The notes: generated by a model from the letters alone, not told the origin. Shown: positions 24,947 to 34,275, counted from the stretch's first letter. The stretch is DNA of 64,000 bases from Halpernia sp048269545 (GCF_048269545.1 NZ_JBLXIJ010000005.1:80164-144163), one strand, 5' to 3'. Numbers and translations: made by a program.

Positions 24947-26425
24947 TTAGAATTTAAAAATGCTTTTCAGAAAGGTTTTATTCAAATATTTCTCAATCGG
25001 AAATATTTTTAAGAAATGATTTCCAACCAAGAAAAAGAGTAAAACCAAACCAGGTTTATAAACTAAGTTTAAAAAATTATTTTTAAAATCTGGTAATAAA
25101 ACAGCTATAGTAATTGCTGAAGTTCCGATGATTGTGGCATAAATCATTTCAATAGTAAAAGGAAATACTTTAAATTTCCAATAGTTAAAAATAATTTTTA
25201 TTATATTAAATAAAGTGAGTGAAATTGCAGTTGCCATCGCAACTCCCAATAATCCTAAATTGGTATTTTTAATAAAATAAAGATTTAGTGAAATTGTTAC
25301 AAAAGCCAAAATCACCATTACAAAAGTAGAGAATCTGTAGAATTTTGATAACGAAATAACATAACCATTAAAACCTGTTGCTAAATCAAAAAGCGTCATA
25401 ATTCCTAAAATCCAAACAACTGGTTCGGCTTGTTTAAAAAGTTCGCCATTCTTCATCAGACTCGTTAGAAAGGGAAATCCTACGCAAATACAAGAGAATA
25501 AAACTAAACCTAAAAAGAACAAAGTGAGAGAAGTTTTTTTATGAAAAATATCTAATTCTTCATATTCTTTTAATTCTAAATGTTTATTAATTAAAGGCGC
25601 AGAAATCGCATATAAACCCATAGATGGAATACTAATAAGCGAAATAATAGCGAGTAATGTACTGTAAACTCCGTTTTCTTCAAAGCCAAGATAATCACCA
25701 ATCATCACATTATCAATTCTTAGCGCAATGTAAGTGCCGATATTTCCTAAAAATCCATAGAAACTATAAGTGAAGATTTTCTTGTAAAGTTTGTCTTTTT
25801 TAAAATATTTAGTGGAAAAATCTGGTGTAAATTTTTCTAATTTATTAGCGTAAATATAATACGCAATGAGACCTAAAACGAAGATTCCAAAAAAGAAATA
25901 AAGTGCCCATTTTTCTGGAAATGCAAGAAAGAAAAAGAGAACAAAAGCGCCTAAATTTGCTATTTTTGGCAGGAAATTATCTATTATATTTGGAACGACA
26001 ATTCTTTTAAAATTTGAAATATATTTGTTGAAAACTGTGCTTAAACCCAACACCAAAACCAAGGGTAAAATCAATAATTTCATTTTCCAAAGTTGGCTGT
26101 CTTTTATCTCCGGAAAAAAATGAGCTGCAAGAAAAAATCCACAAATAAATATTAAAAAATTAATAGAAACCGCAACTAAACTTAATGACAATAAGTTTTG
26201 ATGTTTTCCATCATTTTTTGTAGAGAAGAAAAATTTAACGTTAGAATAAGATAATCCGAAAACAACGAGAGGCAAAATAATTTCCGCCATTGGCATAATG
26301 TAGCGCAGTTTGCCATAAAATTTGACGTCATAGGGAAAAATAAAAATCGCTGAAACCGTTCCCAAAAGGAAACCCAAATATCCGATAATGGAATATTTAA
26401 AACCTTGTCTCGCGATTACACTCAT
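24947..26425 (-). CDS. Polysaccharide flippase (Wzx/MATE-like)
   Basis: The 492-residue integral membrane protein has about 12-14 hydrophobic helices and short loops. It begins MSVIARQGFKYSIIGYLGFLLG, typical of oligosaccharide flippases of the polysaccharide-transporter family. It probably moves lipid-linked glycan repeat units across the inner membrane. Its ATG overlaps the TGA of the FkbM methyltransferase gene by 4 bases (ATGA at 26422-26425), so the two are translationally coupled. It converges with the two glycosyltransferase genes. Confidence 0.88.
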   Translation of the reverse strand: MSVIARQGFKYSIIGYLGFLLGTVSAIFIFPYDVKFYGKLRYIMPMAEIILPLVVFGLSYSNVKFFFSTKNDGKHQNLLSLSLVAVSINFLIFICGFFLAAHFFPEIKDSQLWKMKLLILPLVLVLGLSTVFNKYISNFKRIVVPNIIDNFLPKIANLGAFVLFFFLAFPEKWALYFFFGIFVLGLIAYYIYANKLEKFTPDFSTKYFKKDKLYKKIFTYSFYGFLGNIGTYIALRIDNVMIGDYLGFEENGVYSTLLAIISLISIPSMGLYAISAPLINKHLELKEYEELDIFHKKTSLTLFFLGLVLFSCICVGFPFLTSLMKNGELFKQAEPVVWILGIMTLFDLATGFNGYVISLSKFYRFSTFVMVILAFVTISLNLYFIKNTNLGLLGVAMATAISLTLFNIIKIIFNYWKFKVFPFTIEMIYATIIGTSAITIAVLLPDFKNNFLNLVYKPGLVLLFFLVGNHFLKIFPIEKYLNKTFLKSIFKF

Positions 26426-27225
26426 ACTTTTTCGGAATTTGGAAGGAAAATAAAATTATTGATATAAGAAATTTTATCTTCAATTATTAAAGAATTTTGA
26501 ATGGTAAAAATTTCATCAGAAATAACTTCAAGTTGGAAGCTTTTACGATTTAGAAAATGTGCTTTAAATCCCCAGTTTTCAATCTCTTCAACTAAATTTT
26601 TTAAATTTTCTGTGTGATGTCTTTGTTCCATTTCTACTAACAAAACTGGTTGAAATTTCAAAATTGTATTTTTTGCGCCCCGCAAAGTTTTCATTTCGTT
26701 GCCTTCAACGTCAATTTTAATTATATCGATTTTTGAAATATTTTGATTTACAACCCAGTAATCTAAAGTTTTAACTTTTACTTTTTCACTAATAAATCGT
26801 TCTTCATTATTTTCAAAATAATCTATGCGAAGCGTTCCGCGCGAATTTTTTTCCTGTCCTTTTATAACAGGAATTTTAAATTCTGCTATTTTATTTTCAT
26901 CAGAAAGTGCAGTATTAAACAAATTTACTTTTGGAAACAAACGTTTTAATCTTAAAAAAAGTCTTTTGTTGGGTTCAAAAGCGTAAATATTTTTTGAATT
27001 TAAAAGAGGTTCAACTAATCTTAAATAACTTCCTACATTACAACCAATATCAAAAAAAACAAAATCTCTTTTTAAATATTTTTTTAGCCAAAGCATTTCT
27101 GGTTCTATGTTTCTTAATGTTAAATTTTCCGAATTTAAACCATCTATTTTTTTAAAATACCGACTTTTATAAAAAGTGGGTGAAATAAATTGTAATTGTT
27201 CGGCGAGTCTAACGTATAAAGACAT
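26422..27225 (-). CDS. FkbM-family methyltransferase
   Basis: This 267-residue SAM-dependent methyltransferase has motif I DFVFFDIGCNVGSYLRL (about residues 55-72) and IYAFEPNKRLFLRL. The FkbM pattern IDIIKIDVEGNEMKTLRGA lies around residue 165 and PVLLVEMEQRH near 195. The family O-methylates sugars or other hydroxyls. The coupled flippase gene suggests it modifies a surface polysaccharide. Confidence 0.88.
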   Translation of the reverse strand: MSLYVRLAEQLQFISPTFYKSRYFKKIDGLNSENLTLRNIEPEMLWLKKYLKRDFVFFDIGCNVGSYLRLVEPLLNSKNIYAFEPNKRLFLRLKRLFPKVNLFNTALSDENKIAEFKIPVIKGQEKNSRGTLRIDYFENNEERFISEKVKVKTLDYWVVNQNISKIDIIKIDVEGNEMKTLRGAKNTILKFQPVLLVEMEQRHHTENLKNLVEEIENWGFKAHFLNRKSFQLEVISDEIFTIQNSLIIEDKISYINNFIFLPNSEKV

Positions 27226-27343
27226 AAAGTGAAATTATGAAGCAAATATATGAAATGTTAAAGTAATGTTAAAATTTATTTTTGAACTTATTGATTAAGA
27301 CTTTTAAAGAAATATAATTAACTTTCACTTTTAAAAATCTACT

Positions 27344-28969
27344 ATGAAAAAATTGATTCTAATTGCTTTTTTGGCAGTTTTAAGTTCCTGTAAAACTTTA
27401 ACCAAAACAAAAGAAGCATTTAATTGGGACGGCGCAAATCTTTATTTTTTAATGACGGATCGTTTTAAAAACGGAGATAAAAGCAATGATGTTAATTTTA
27501 ATAGAACAGAAAAAGCCGCAGTTTTGAGAGGTTTTGAAGGTGGCGATTTACGTGGAATAATTCAAAAGATTGATGATAATTATTTTTCAAATTTGGGAAT
27601 AAATGCAATTTGGATAACGCCAATTGTAGAACAAATTCACGGTTATACAGATGAAGGAACAGGAAAAACTTACGCTTTTCACGGATATTGGACGAAAGAT
27701 TGGTCAGCTTTAGATCCAAATTTTGGTACAAAAAAAGAGTTGAAAGAATTAGTAGAAAAAGCGCATAAAAAAGGAATTAGAATTGTTTTGGATGCAGTCA
27801 TAAATCATACTGGTCCAGTTACACCAGAAGATCCAGTTTATCCGAATGATTGGGTGCGAACTTCGCCAACTTGCACTTATGATAATTTTAAAAATACTAC
27901 GGAATGTACTTTGGTGGCAAATTTACCAGATATTAAAACGGAAGATAATTCGCCAGTTGAACTTCCAAAAATGTTGACTGATAAATGGAAAAAAGAAGGA
28001 CGTTATGAAAGTGAAATGGAATCTTTAAACGTCTTTTTTAGAAAATATAATTTTCCAAAAGCAGCGAAATATTATATAATGAAATGGCTTTCTGATTATA
28101 TTTTAGAATTTGGTATTGACGGTTATCGGATCGATACTGCTAAACACGTGAACGAAGATGTATGGAAGGATTTCTATAAAGTTTGTCAAGATGATTTCAA
28201 AGCGTACAAAAAAAATAATCCCTCTAAAGTTTTAGATAATGCGCCCTTTTTCACAGTGGGTGAAGTCTATGGCTACGGAATTTCACAAAAACAACTTTAT
28301 AATTTTGGCGATAAAAAAGTAAATTATTTCCAAAATGGTTTTCATTCTTTAATTAATTTTGATTTTAAAAGTGATGTCAATAAAAGTTATGAAGAATTAT
28401 TTTCAAAATATGACCAATTGTTGCATTCAGATTTGAAAGGAAAAAGTGTTTTGAATTATCTTACTTCTCACGACGATGGTTCTCCGTTTGATAAAAACAG
28501 AACCCGAACTTTTGAAGCAGGAACAAAATTATTACTTTCTCCCGGCGTTTCGCAAATTTATTATGGTGACGAAAGTGCAAGACCTTTAGAAATAAAAGGT
28601 GCGGAAGGTGACGCTAATTTACGATCTGATATGAATTGGGATGATGAAAAAACAAATCCTTCAACTAAAAATTTATTACTGCATTATCAAAAATTGGGAA
28701 AATTTAGAGCCAATCATCCTTCAATTGGCGCAGGAAAACACGAAATGCTTTCAAAATCGCCGTATTGGTTTTCAAGAATTTTAAATGATGATAAAGTAAT
28801 TGTTGGTTTAGATTTGAATTTAGGTGTCAAAAAAGTAAATGTTTCTAAAGTTTTTTCTAATGGAATGATACTTCGCGACGCTTATTCCGGTAAAAATGCA
28901 AAAGTGATTGATGGTGAAATTGTTGTAGATTCTCCTTTCAATATTGTACTTTTGGAGAAGATTAAATAA
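27344..28969 (+). CDS. Alpha-amylase family (GH13) lipoprotein
   Basis: The 541-residue exported glycoside hydrolase has a lipobox ending at Cys16 (LSSC). The (beta/alpha)8 barrel shows DAVINHT (150-156), nucleophile Asp264 in DGYRIDTAKH, acid/base Glu307 in VGEVYG and the transition-state Asp377 in TSHDDG. A C-terminal beta domain follows. It is likely anchored in the outer membrane and acts on alpha-glucans such as starch or glycogen fragments. No SusC/SusD pair is nearby, so this is not a complete utilisation locus. The TlpA-like gene follows after 12 bases. Confidence 0.92.
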   Translation: MKKLILIAFLAVLSSCKTLTKTKEAFNWDGANLYFLMTDRFKNGDKSNDVNFNRTEKAAVLRGFEGGDLRGIIQKIDDNYFSNLGINAIWITPIVEQIHGYTDEGTGKTYAFHGYWTKDWSALDPNFGTKKELKELVEKAHKKGIRIVLDAVINHTGPVTPEDPVYPNDWVRTSPTCTYDNFKNTTECTLVANLPDIKTEDNSPVELPKMLTDKWKKEGRYESEMESLNVFFRKYNFPKAAKYYIMKWLSDYILEFGIDGYRIDTAKHVNEDVWKDFYKVCQDDFKAYKKNNPSKVLDNAPFFTVGEVYGYGISQKQLYNFGDKKVNYFQNGFHSLINFDFKSDVNKSYEELFSKYDQLLHSDLKGKSVLNYLTSHDDGSPFDKNRTRTFEAGTKLLLSPGVSQIYYGDESARPLEIKGAEGDANLRSDMNWDDEKTNPSTKNLLLHYQKLGKFRANHPSIGAGKHEMLSKSPYWFSRILNDDKVIVGLDLNLGVKKVNVSKVFSNGMILRDAYSGKNAKVIDGEIVVDSPFNIVLLEKIK

Positions 28970-28981
28970 AAATTTATCAAA

Positions 28982-29500
28982 ATGAAAAAATTAATTTCAA
29001 TTTTTACCATACTTATATTTTCTGTGGCTTGTTCACAAAAAACGCCTGCTGTAAATAAAACCGAATTCACAAAAGATGCAGTTTCGCAAAAAATAACAGA
29101 TACAAATGGTAATGAATTGCCAATTTCAGATATCATTGCAAAACATAAGGGAAAAGTTTTAGTGATAGATTTTTGGGCGAGTTGGTGTCAAGATTGTATA
29201 AAAGCTTTGCCAAAAACAAAAGAACTAGTTGCGAAGAATGCAAATGTGGATTTTGTATATTTTTCTTTGGATAGAAATTCTGAAGCTTGGAAGAAAGGTT
29301 TAGAAAAACACGAGTTATCATCAAAAGAAAATTATTGGTTTTCTGCGGGTTGGAAAAATAAATTTAACGATTATGTAGAACTCAACTGGATTCCTAGATT
29401 AATGGTAATTGACAAAAATGGAAACATCGCAAATTATTATGCAATTACTCCAGACGATCCAGAAGTTCAAAAAACGATTAATGAATTAACAAAACATTAA
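28982..29500 (+). CDS. TlpA-like thioredoxin-fold lipoprotein
   Basis: The 172-residue protein has a lipobox ending at Cys17 (FSVAC) and one thioredoxin domain with the redox motif WASWCQDC (Cys69, Cys72) and a cis-Pro in WIPRLMVID. It is a periplasm-facing thiol-disulfide oxidoreductase of the TlpA/ResA type, probably reducing or protecting exported proteins. It lies 12 bases after the amylase gene, likely in the same transcript, though a functional link is not evident. Confidence 0.88.
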   Translation: MKKLISIFTILIFSVACSQKTPAVNKTEFTKDAVSQKITDTNGNELPISDIIAKHKGKVLVIDFWASWCQDCIKALPKTKELVAKNANVDFVYFSLDRNSEAWKKGLEKHELSSKENYWFSAGWKNKFNDYVELNWIPRLMVIDKNGNIANYYAITPDDPEVQKTINELTKH

Positions 29501-29506
29501 TTTATT

Positions 29507-29624
29507 AACACAAAGTCACAAAGATTTTTGTGAAAAGAGTTACTATTTAAAGTTCATGAAGATTTTATTCTTTATGAACTTTTTCCATTTTTATTTATAT
29601 TATTCTTTCTGACTTTGTGGTTTT
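29507..29624. repeat. Nested inverted repeat element between convergent genes
   Basis: The outer arms are AACACAAAGTCACAAAG (29507-29523) and the near-complement CTTTCTGACTTTGTGGTT (from 29605). They enclose a second, tighter hairpin at 29549-29582. The ACAAAG octamer pattern (TCACAAAG) is repeated. It fills the gap between the TlpA-like gene and the DUF2461 gene. Confidence 0.7.
29549..29586 (+). terminator. Intrinsic terminator after the amylase-TlpA pair
   Basis: AAAGTTCATGAA (29549-29560) pairs with TTTATGAACTTT (29571-29582), 12 bp with one G-T, a 10-base loop and a T-rich tail. It may work on both strands. Confidence 0.8.
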
Positions 29625-29642
29625 AAAATTTACGGCTCACAA

Positions 29643-30320
29643 TTATTCACCATTCACATTTATCGATTTTTCTATAAAATCATTCAGCGGTTTTATTTTT
29701 TGGCAGATTTCTGCAATTTTTTCTGCACTTGAAATTGTTATTAAATCTTCATCTTTTAAAGAATATCTTACTATAAAACTTTTTAATTTTAAAAATTCAG
29801 CCATCGGATTTTCTTTTTCAAAACCTTGTGGAATTCTTTTTAATTTGTCTTCCTGCGATAATTCGGTAAAATATTTTTTGAAATTTTTATCATTAACGAT
29901 TTTGAGAAATTCTTTAGGATTTTCACTAATATTTGTTCTGATACTTTTTAAAACTTCTTTTTCAGGTCTAAAAGCGCCACCTGCAAGAAAAGAATTGCCC
30001 GGTTCGATGTGCAAATAAAAACCAGAAGTTCTGCCGCCTTTGCCAAATCCTAAACCTGCACCAAAATGTGTTTTGTAAGGTGATTTATTTAAAGAAAAAC
30101 GCACATCGCGGTAAATTCTAAACAAGGCTTTTTTAGCCGAAATTTTTAAAATTTCTTCATCAAACTCTGAAATATATTCGATTAATTTTTCTAAAAACAG
30201 AAGAACATTTTCCTGCGCTTCTAAATAAAGATTTTTATTTTCATTAAACCATTCGCGGTTGTTGTTTAATTTTAGACTGTTCAGAAATAAAAAGGTGTTT
30301 TTTGAAATTAAGAGTGACAT
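29643..30320 (-). CDS. DUF2461 (TIGR02453) family protein
   Basis: The 225-residue soluble protein belongs to DUF2461: FLNSLKLNNNREWFNENKNLY at the N-terminus, KKALFRIYRDVRFSLNKSPYKTHFG in the middle and GFYLHIEPGNSFLAGGAFRPE near residue 100. The family is widespread and of unknown function. It stands alone, convergent to the TlpA-like gene and divergent to the DeaD-like helicase gene. Confidence 0.87.
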   Translation of the reverse strand: MSLLISKNTFLFLNSLKLNNNREWFNENKNLYLEAQENVLLFLEKLIEYISEFDEEILKISAKKALFRIYRDVRFSLNKSPYKTHFGAGLGFGKGGRTSGFYLHIEPGNSFLAGGAFRPEKEVLKSIRTNISENPKEFLKIVNDKNFKKYFTELSQEDKLKRIPQGFEKENPMAEFLKLKSFIVRYSLKDEDLITISSAEKIAEICQKIKPLNDFIEKSINVNGE

Positions 30321-30434
30321 AATTTTATAATAAATGCTTTAAATTATATGATTATAAATCTAAGTAAATTTTTTAACTTTAATTTTAACAAAAACTTAAT
30401 AAAAGCCCTTTAAATTTATCATTAATAAAAATTG

Positions 30435-30442
30435 TACCTTTG
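30435..30442 (+). promoter_or_regulatory. -7 element of the DeaD-like helicase gene
   Basis: TACCTTTG followed by C is a perfect TAnnTTTG match 20 bases before the ATG at 30463, predicting a leader of about 15 bases. Confidence 0.55.
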
Positions 30443-30462
30443 CAAAATATTTAATATAATTA

Positions 30463-32208
30463 ATGAATTTATTTACAGAATCCAATTTAAGCCCTGAAAT
30501 TTTGAAGGCCATTGGAGAAATGGGTTTTGAAACCCCCACAGAAGTCCAAAAACAGTCAATTCCTTTTATACTTTCAGACGACAGAGATCTGATTGCACTT
30601 GCGCAAACCGGGACGGGAAAGACTGCAGCATTTTCTTTGCCAATTTTGGATATGATTGATGATGCAAGTCGCAAAATCCAATTCTTGGTTCTTTGTCCGA
30701 CTAGAGAATTATGTCTTCAGATTACGAAAGACATAAAAAATTACTCAAAATACAAACAAAACATCAAAACCACCGCGGTTTATGGTGGAAGTAGTATTAC
30801 AGATCAAATACGCAGTTTGAGAGACAAACCCCAAATTATTGTCGGAACTCCAGGTCGTGTAATTGATTTAATTAACCGAAAAGCGCTTGATTTTTCCGAA
30901 ATTCAATACTTAGTTTTGGATGAAGCAGATGAAATGCTTTCTATGGGTTTTAAAGAAGATTTGGCAACCATTTTAAGTGAAACGCCTTCTGCAAAACAAA
31001 CTTTTCTTTTTTCGGCTACCATGAATAAGGAGGTAGAGCGAATTTCTAAAAATTATTTGAACAATCCACACAGAATTTCTGTGGGTCATATCAATGAAGT
31101 TAAGAAAAACATTAAACACGAATTTTACGTTGTTGGTTACAGACACAAAAAAGAAGCTTTAAAAAGATTAATTGATTTTAATCCAAATCAATATTCCATT
31201 ATTTTCTGTAGAACTAGAATGGAAACTCAAGAAATCGCAGATTTTTTAATGCAAAACGGTTACGCTGCAGATGCGCTTCATGGCGATCTTTCCCAAGCGC
31301 AAAGAGATACGGTAATGAAAAAATTTCGGTTAAAAAATATTGATATTTTAGTAGCAACTGATGTTGCTGCGAGAGGATTAGATGTAGATTCTTTAACGCA
31401 CGTTATTCATTTTTCTTTACCGGACGATCCGGAAGTTTTTGTTCACAGAAGTGGAAGAACAGGTCGTGCAGGAAAAGGCGGAATTTCTATGTCTTTAATT
31501 AAACCTGAAGAAAGTAGAAAATTAAAACAAATAAAATCTTCTACAAAAATTGATATTGTTGAGAAAAAAGTTCCAACTGGTGAAGAAATTATAAAAGCAC
31601 AAGTGGGTGGAGTTTTTGAAAAATTATTAACAGAAGATGTGAATGTTTTTACATTCGACGATAGTTTAATTCCTGATTTATCTAAATTCACAAAAGAAGA
31701 ATTGGTACATCAAATGCTTCAACTTCAACTGAAAGATCTTGCTCTTTTTTATAAAGATAAAAATGATATGGCAGATCAAAAATTCAGTAAAGATGATCGT
31801 GGAGACAGAAGAGATCGTGATAGAGGAAGAGATAGAGATAGAGACCGCGGAAGAGATAGAGACCGTGGAAGAGGAGATGATAGAAGAAGTAGTGATCGGT
31901 TTTCTAATGACAGAGGAGGTGATCGTGGAGAAAGAAGAGAACGCGGACCAAGAAGAAATAATGAAGATATGGTGCGATTTTTCTTTAATCTTGGAAAAAG
32001 AGATAACTTGAAAAAAATGGACGTTTTGGATATTATCAATAAAGCGACAGAAGGTTCGCGTAAAAAAGCCGACATCGGTAATATTGAAATTTTAGAAAAA
32101 TTCTCCTTTTTTGAAGTTGAAAAAGCTTTTAAAGATACCGTTCTAAAAGGAATGGAAACTCAAAAATTTAAAGGAAAAGATGCGCGTGCAGAAGTTGCAG
32201 GCAAATAA
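30463..32208 (+). CDS. deaD: DEAD-box RNA helicase, DeaD/CsdA-like, with DbpA RNA-binding domain
   Basis: The 581-residue product has both RecA-like domains with helicase motifs (Q-motif NLSPEILKAIGEMGFETPTEVQ region, AQTGTGKTAA, PTRELCLQ, VLDEADEML, SATM, RGLDVDSL, HRSGRTGRAGKGG). Residues about 443-500 form a highly charged Arg-Asp/Arg-Gly dipeptide-repeat linker. The C-terminus (about 505-570) is a DbpA-type RNA-binding domain (VRFFFNLGKRDNLKKMDVLDII). It probably acts in ribosome assembly and RNA unfolding at low temperature. It has its own promoter and terminator. Confidence 0.93.
   Translation: MNLFTESNLSPEILKAIGEMGFETPTEVQKQSIPFILSDDRDLIALAQTGTGKTAAFSLPILDMIDDASRKIQFLVLCPTRELCLQITKDIKNYSKYKQNIKTTAVYGGSSITDQIRSLRDKPQIIVGTPGRVIDLINRKALDFSEIQYLVLDEADEMLSMGFKEDLATILSETPSAKQTFLFSATMNKEVERISKNYLNNPHRISVGHINEVKKNIKHEFYVVGYRHKKEALKRLIDFNPNQYSIIFCRTRMETQEIADFLMQNGYAADALHGDLSQAQRDTVMKKFRLKNIDILVATDVAARGLDVDSLTHVIHFSLPDDPEVFVHRSGRTGRAGKGGISMSLIKPEESRKLKQIKSSTKIDIVEKKVPTGEEIIKAQVGGVFEKLLTEDVNVFTFDDSLIPDLSKFTKEELVHQMLQLQLKDLALFYKDKNDMADQKFSKDDRGDRRDRDRGRDRDRDRGRDRDRGRGDDRRSSDRFSNDRGGDRGERRERGPRRNNEDMVRFFFNLGKRDNLKKMDVLDIINKATEGSRKKADIGNIEILEKFSFFEVEKAFKDTVLKGMETQKFKGKDARAEVAGK
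31791..31965 (+). repeat. Hexamer-rich GATAGA/GAYCGT repeat encoding Arg-Asp dipeptides
   Basis: A coding segment of short degenerate hexamers (GATCGT, GATAGA, GACCGC and similar) encodes alternating Arg-Asp and Arg-Gly pairs in the helicase linker. The codon mix (AGA and CGT/CGC) argues for selection on the peptide. Confidence 0.7.
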
Positions 32209-32229
32209 TATAATTTAAATTTTACATTT

Positions 32230-32264
32230 AAAATCTCAATAGTTATTTGTTGAGATTTTTTTTT
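32230..32264 (+). terminator. Intrinsic terminator of the DeaD-like gene
   Basis: AAAATCTCAA (32230-32239) pairs with TTGAGATTTT (32250-32259), with a 10-base loop and a T tract. Confidence 0.88.
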
Positions 32265-32327
32265 GAATTAAGTTCAAATAAAATTTATGTGGATAATTTT
32301 TTTTATTGTTAACAAAACTTAATACTG

Positions 32328-32363
32328 TTTTGCTTTTTTTAAAAATCAAAATAAAGATATTTG
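32328..32363 (+). promoter_or_regulatory. Probable promoter of the DUF47-Pit operon
   Basis: TTTTG (32328-32332), a 23-base spacer and GATATTTG (32356-32363, 6/8 of TAnnTTTG) lie 20 bases before the ATG. Confidence 0.4.
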
Positions 32364-32382
32364 TAGTATTAAAAAATTAAAA

Positions 32383-33021
32383 ATGGGAATAGGTAACATT
32401 TTTCGTGCTTTTCAACCAAAAGACAAAGTTTTTTTTGTTTTGTTTAACAAGGTTGCAGATCATTTAGTAGATATGTCAAAAGAATTTCATGATGGAATGA
32501 TGGATTTTGACTTGAACGATGATACATTATTGAAAAAAATGAGCGATTATGAGCACAAATTGGATGATTTAACACACGAAATATTTGTACAATTAGGAGA
32601 AAATTTTATCACGCCTTTTGACAGAGAAGATATTAATGTTTTAACAAGTGGTTTAGATGATATTGCAGATTATATCTACGCTTCTGCAAAATATATTTAT
32701 CTTTATAAAAGCCCAGAAACAAAAGCTTATTCTGAATTTTCTCTTTTAATTTACAAAGCTTGTGTAGAATTAAAAACTGCCATTTCCAATCTTGATGGAT
32801 TTAAAAATCCTGCAGTTGTTAAAGAATGTTGCATCAAAATAAATAGTATTGAAAATATTGCAGATGAGGTATTAAGCCAAGCTTTAGTAAAACTTTTTGA
32901 AACTAATGATCCAATTAATATTATCAAAGTAAAATCGGTTTTAGATTATCTTGAAATTGTTACCGACAAAGCAGAAGATGTTGCAAATACAATTGACAAT
33001 ATTTTAATAAAATACGCTTAA
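32383..33021 (+). CDS. DUF47 (PhoU-like) phosphate transport regulator
   Basis: The 212-residue all-helical protein belongs to the DUF47/PhoU-like family (TIGR00153). It shows DREDINVLTSGLDDIADYIYASAKYIYLYK and the C-terminal VLDYLEIVTDKAEDVANTIDNILIKYA, whose acidic residues bind metals in PhoU folds. These proteins are encoded next to Pit permeases and are thought to modulate phosphate uptake. Here the pit gene follows after 30 bases. Confidence 0.9.
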   Translation: MGIGNIFRAFQPKDKVFFVLFNKVADHLVDMSKEFHDGMMDFDLNDDTLLKKMSDYEHKLDDLTHEIFVQLGENFITPFDREDINVLTSGLDDIADYIYASAKYIYLYKSPETKAYSEFSLLIYKACVELKTAISNLDGFKNPAVVKECCIKINSIENIADEVLSQALVKLFETNDPINIIKVKSVLDYLEIVTDKAEDVANTIDNILIKYA

Positions 33022-33051
33022 CAACGCTTATTCAACAAAATTTTTATTTGG

Positions 33052-34191
33052 ATGGAATTTCCCTTACTTCTTACTATAATTGTAATTTTAGCTCTAATTT
33101 TTGATTATATCAATGGGTTTCATGATGCTGCAAACTCCATTGCAACCATTGTTTCTACTAAAGTTTTAACACCTTTTCAAGCTGTACTTTGGGCGGCTGT
33201 GTGGAATTTTGCCGCTTTTTTTATTGCTTACTATATTATCGGTGAATTTAAAATTGGTAATACAATTGCAAAAACAGTAAATGAAGATTTTATTAATTTA
33301 CACGTGATTTTTTCTGGTTTAATTGCCGCAATTTTGTGGAATTTATTAACGTGGTGGTTTGGAATTCCTTCCTCTTCCTCTCATACTTTGATTGGCGGTT
33401 TTTTAGGAGCCGCATTAATGCACGCTTTTATGTTAGATTATCATCAGATTGCAATTTCACAACCCGATATTACAATTTGGGAGAATTTGATTGGAGCTTT
33501 AAAACAATTATTTACTCAAAATGTCGTCAAGTTTAAAGTTGTAATTCCTATATTTCTATTTATATTTTTAGCTCCGATAATTGGAATGGTAATTTCTGTA
33601 ATCATAACTTTAATAATTGTGAGTCTTTTTAAGAAAAGCAATCCACATAAAGCAGAACTTGCTTTTAAAAAATTACAGTTAGCTTCTAGTGCACTTTTTA
33701 GTTTAGGACATGGTTTAAATGATGCTCAAAAAGTAATGGGAATTATTGGTGCAGCAATTATTTATTATCATGTAAATATGATTTCAGATCCTGTTTATTT
33801 AAATTTAGCCGTTGCAGATCGTTTTAATTTTTTTGCTGAACATTATCTGTGGGTTCCGATTGTTTCCTTTGTTGCAATAGGTTTAGGAACAATGAGTGGT
33901 GGTTGGAAAATTATAAAAACCATGGGAACTAGAATTACAAAAGTAACACCTTTAGAAGGAGTTGCCGCAGAAACTGCAGGAGCTTTAACTTTGTTTATAA
34001 CAGATCATTTGGGAATTCCAGTTTCTACAACGCATACAATTACAGGTTCAATTATTGGAGTAGGTTTAACGAAAAGAGTTTCTGCTGTCAGATGGGGAAT
34101 TACTGTAAGTTTGCTTTGGGCATGGGTTTTAACAATTCCTATTAGTGCAATTGTTGCTGCTTTTACTTATTTAGCAGTGAGTTATTTCTAA
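33052..34191 (+). CDS. pit: Inorganic phosphate transporter (Pit family)
   Basis: The 379-residue membrane protein has about 10 hydrophobic helices. Two inverted PD001131-type signatures are visible: DYINGFHDAANSIATIVSTKVLTP near the N-terminus and GHGLNDAQKVMGIIGAA in the middle, plus GIPVSSTHT-like GIPVSTTHTITGSIIGVG at the C-terminal half and GIPSSSSHTLIGG earlier. It imports phosphate (probably as metal phosphate) driven by the proton gradient. It is cotranscribed with the DUF47 gene and ended by a terminator. Confidence 0.92.
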   Translation: MEFPLLLTIIVILALIFDYINGFHDAANSIATIVSTKVLTPFQAVLWAAVWNFAAFFIAYYIIGEFKIGNTIAKTVNEDFINLHVIFSGLIAAILWNLLTWWFGIPSSSSHTLIGGFLGAALMHAFMLDYHQIAISQPDITIWENLIGALKQLFTQNVVKFKVVIPIFLFIFLAPIIGMVISVIITLIIVSLFKKSNPHKAELAFKKLQLASSALFSLGHGLNDAQKVMGIIGAAIIYYHVNMISDPVYLNLAVADRFNFFAEHYLWVPIVSFVAIGLGTMSGGWKIIKTMGTRITKVTPLEGVAAETAGALTLFITDHLGIPVSTTHTITGSIIGVGLTKRVSAVRWGITVSLLWAWVLTIPISAIVAAFTYLAVSYF

Positions 34192-34212
34192 AAATTTATA
34201 TTCAAAATATTC

Positions 34213-34247
34213 AAAACTTTGTCAATTATTGGCAAAGTTTTTTTCTT
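34213..34247 (+). terminator. Intrinsic terminator of the DUF47-Pit operon
   Basis: AAAACTTTG (34213-34221) pairs with CAAAGTTTT (34233-34241), followed by a T tract. It begins 21 bases after the pit stop. Confidence 0.85.
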
Positions 34248-34267
34248 TTAAAAATTTTTAAAAATCG

Positions 34268-34275
34268 TATTTTTG
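34268..34275 (+). promoter_or_regulatory. -7 element of the polyprenyl synthase gene
   Basis: TATTTTTG followed by C is a perfect TAnnTTTG match ending 18 bases before the ATG at 34294. It overlaps an in-frame TTG at 34273, which argues against that TTG being the start. Confidence 0.6.

Noticed and set aside
31776..32075. Minus-strand frame of 99 codons inside the DeaD-like gene
   Set aside because: It is the mirror of the Arg-Asp repeat and encodes a Ser/Leu/Arg repeat typical of such mirrors.
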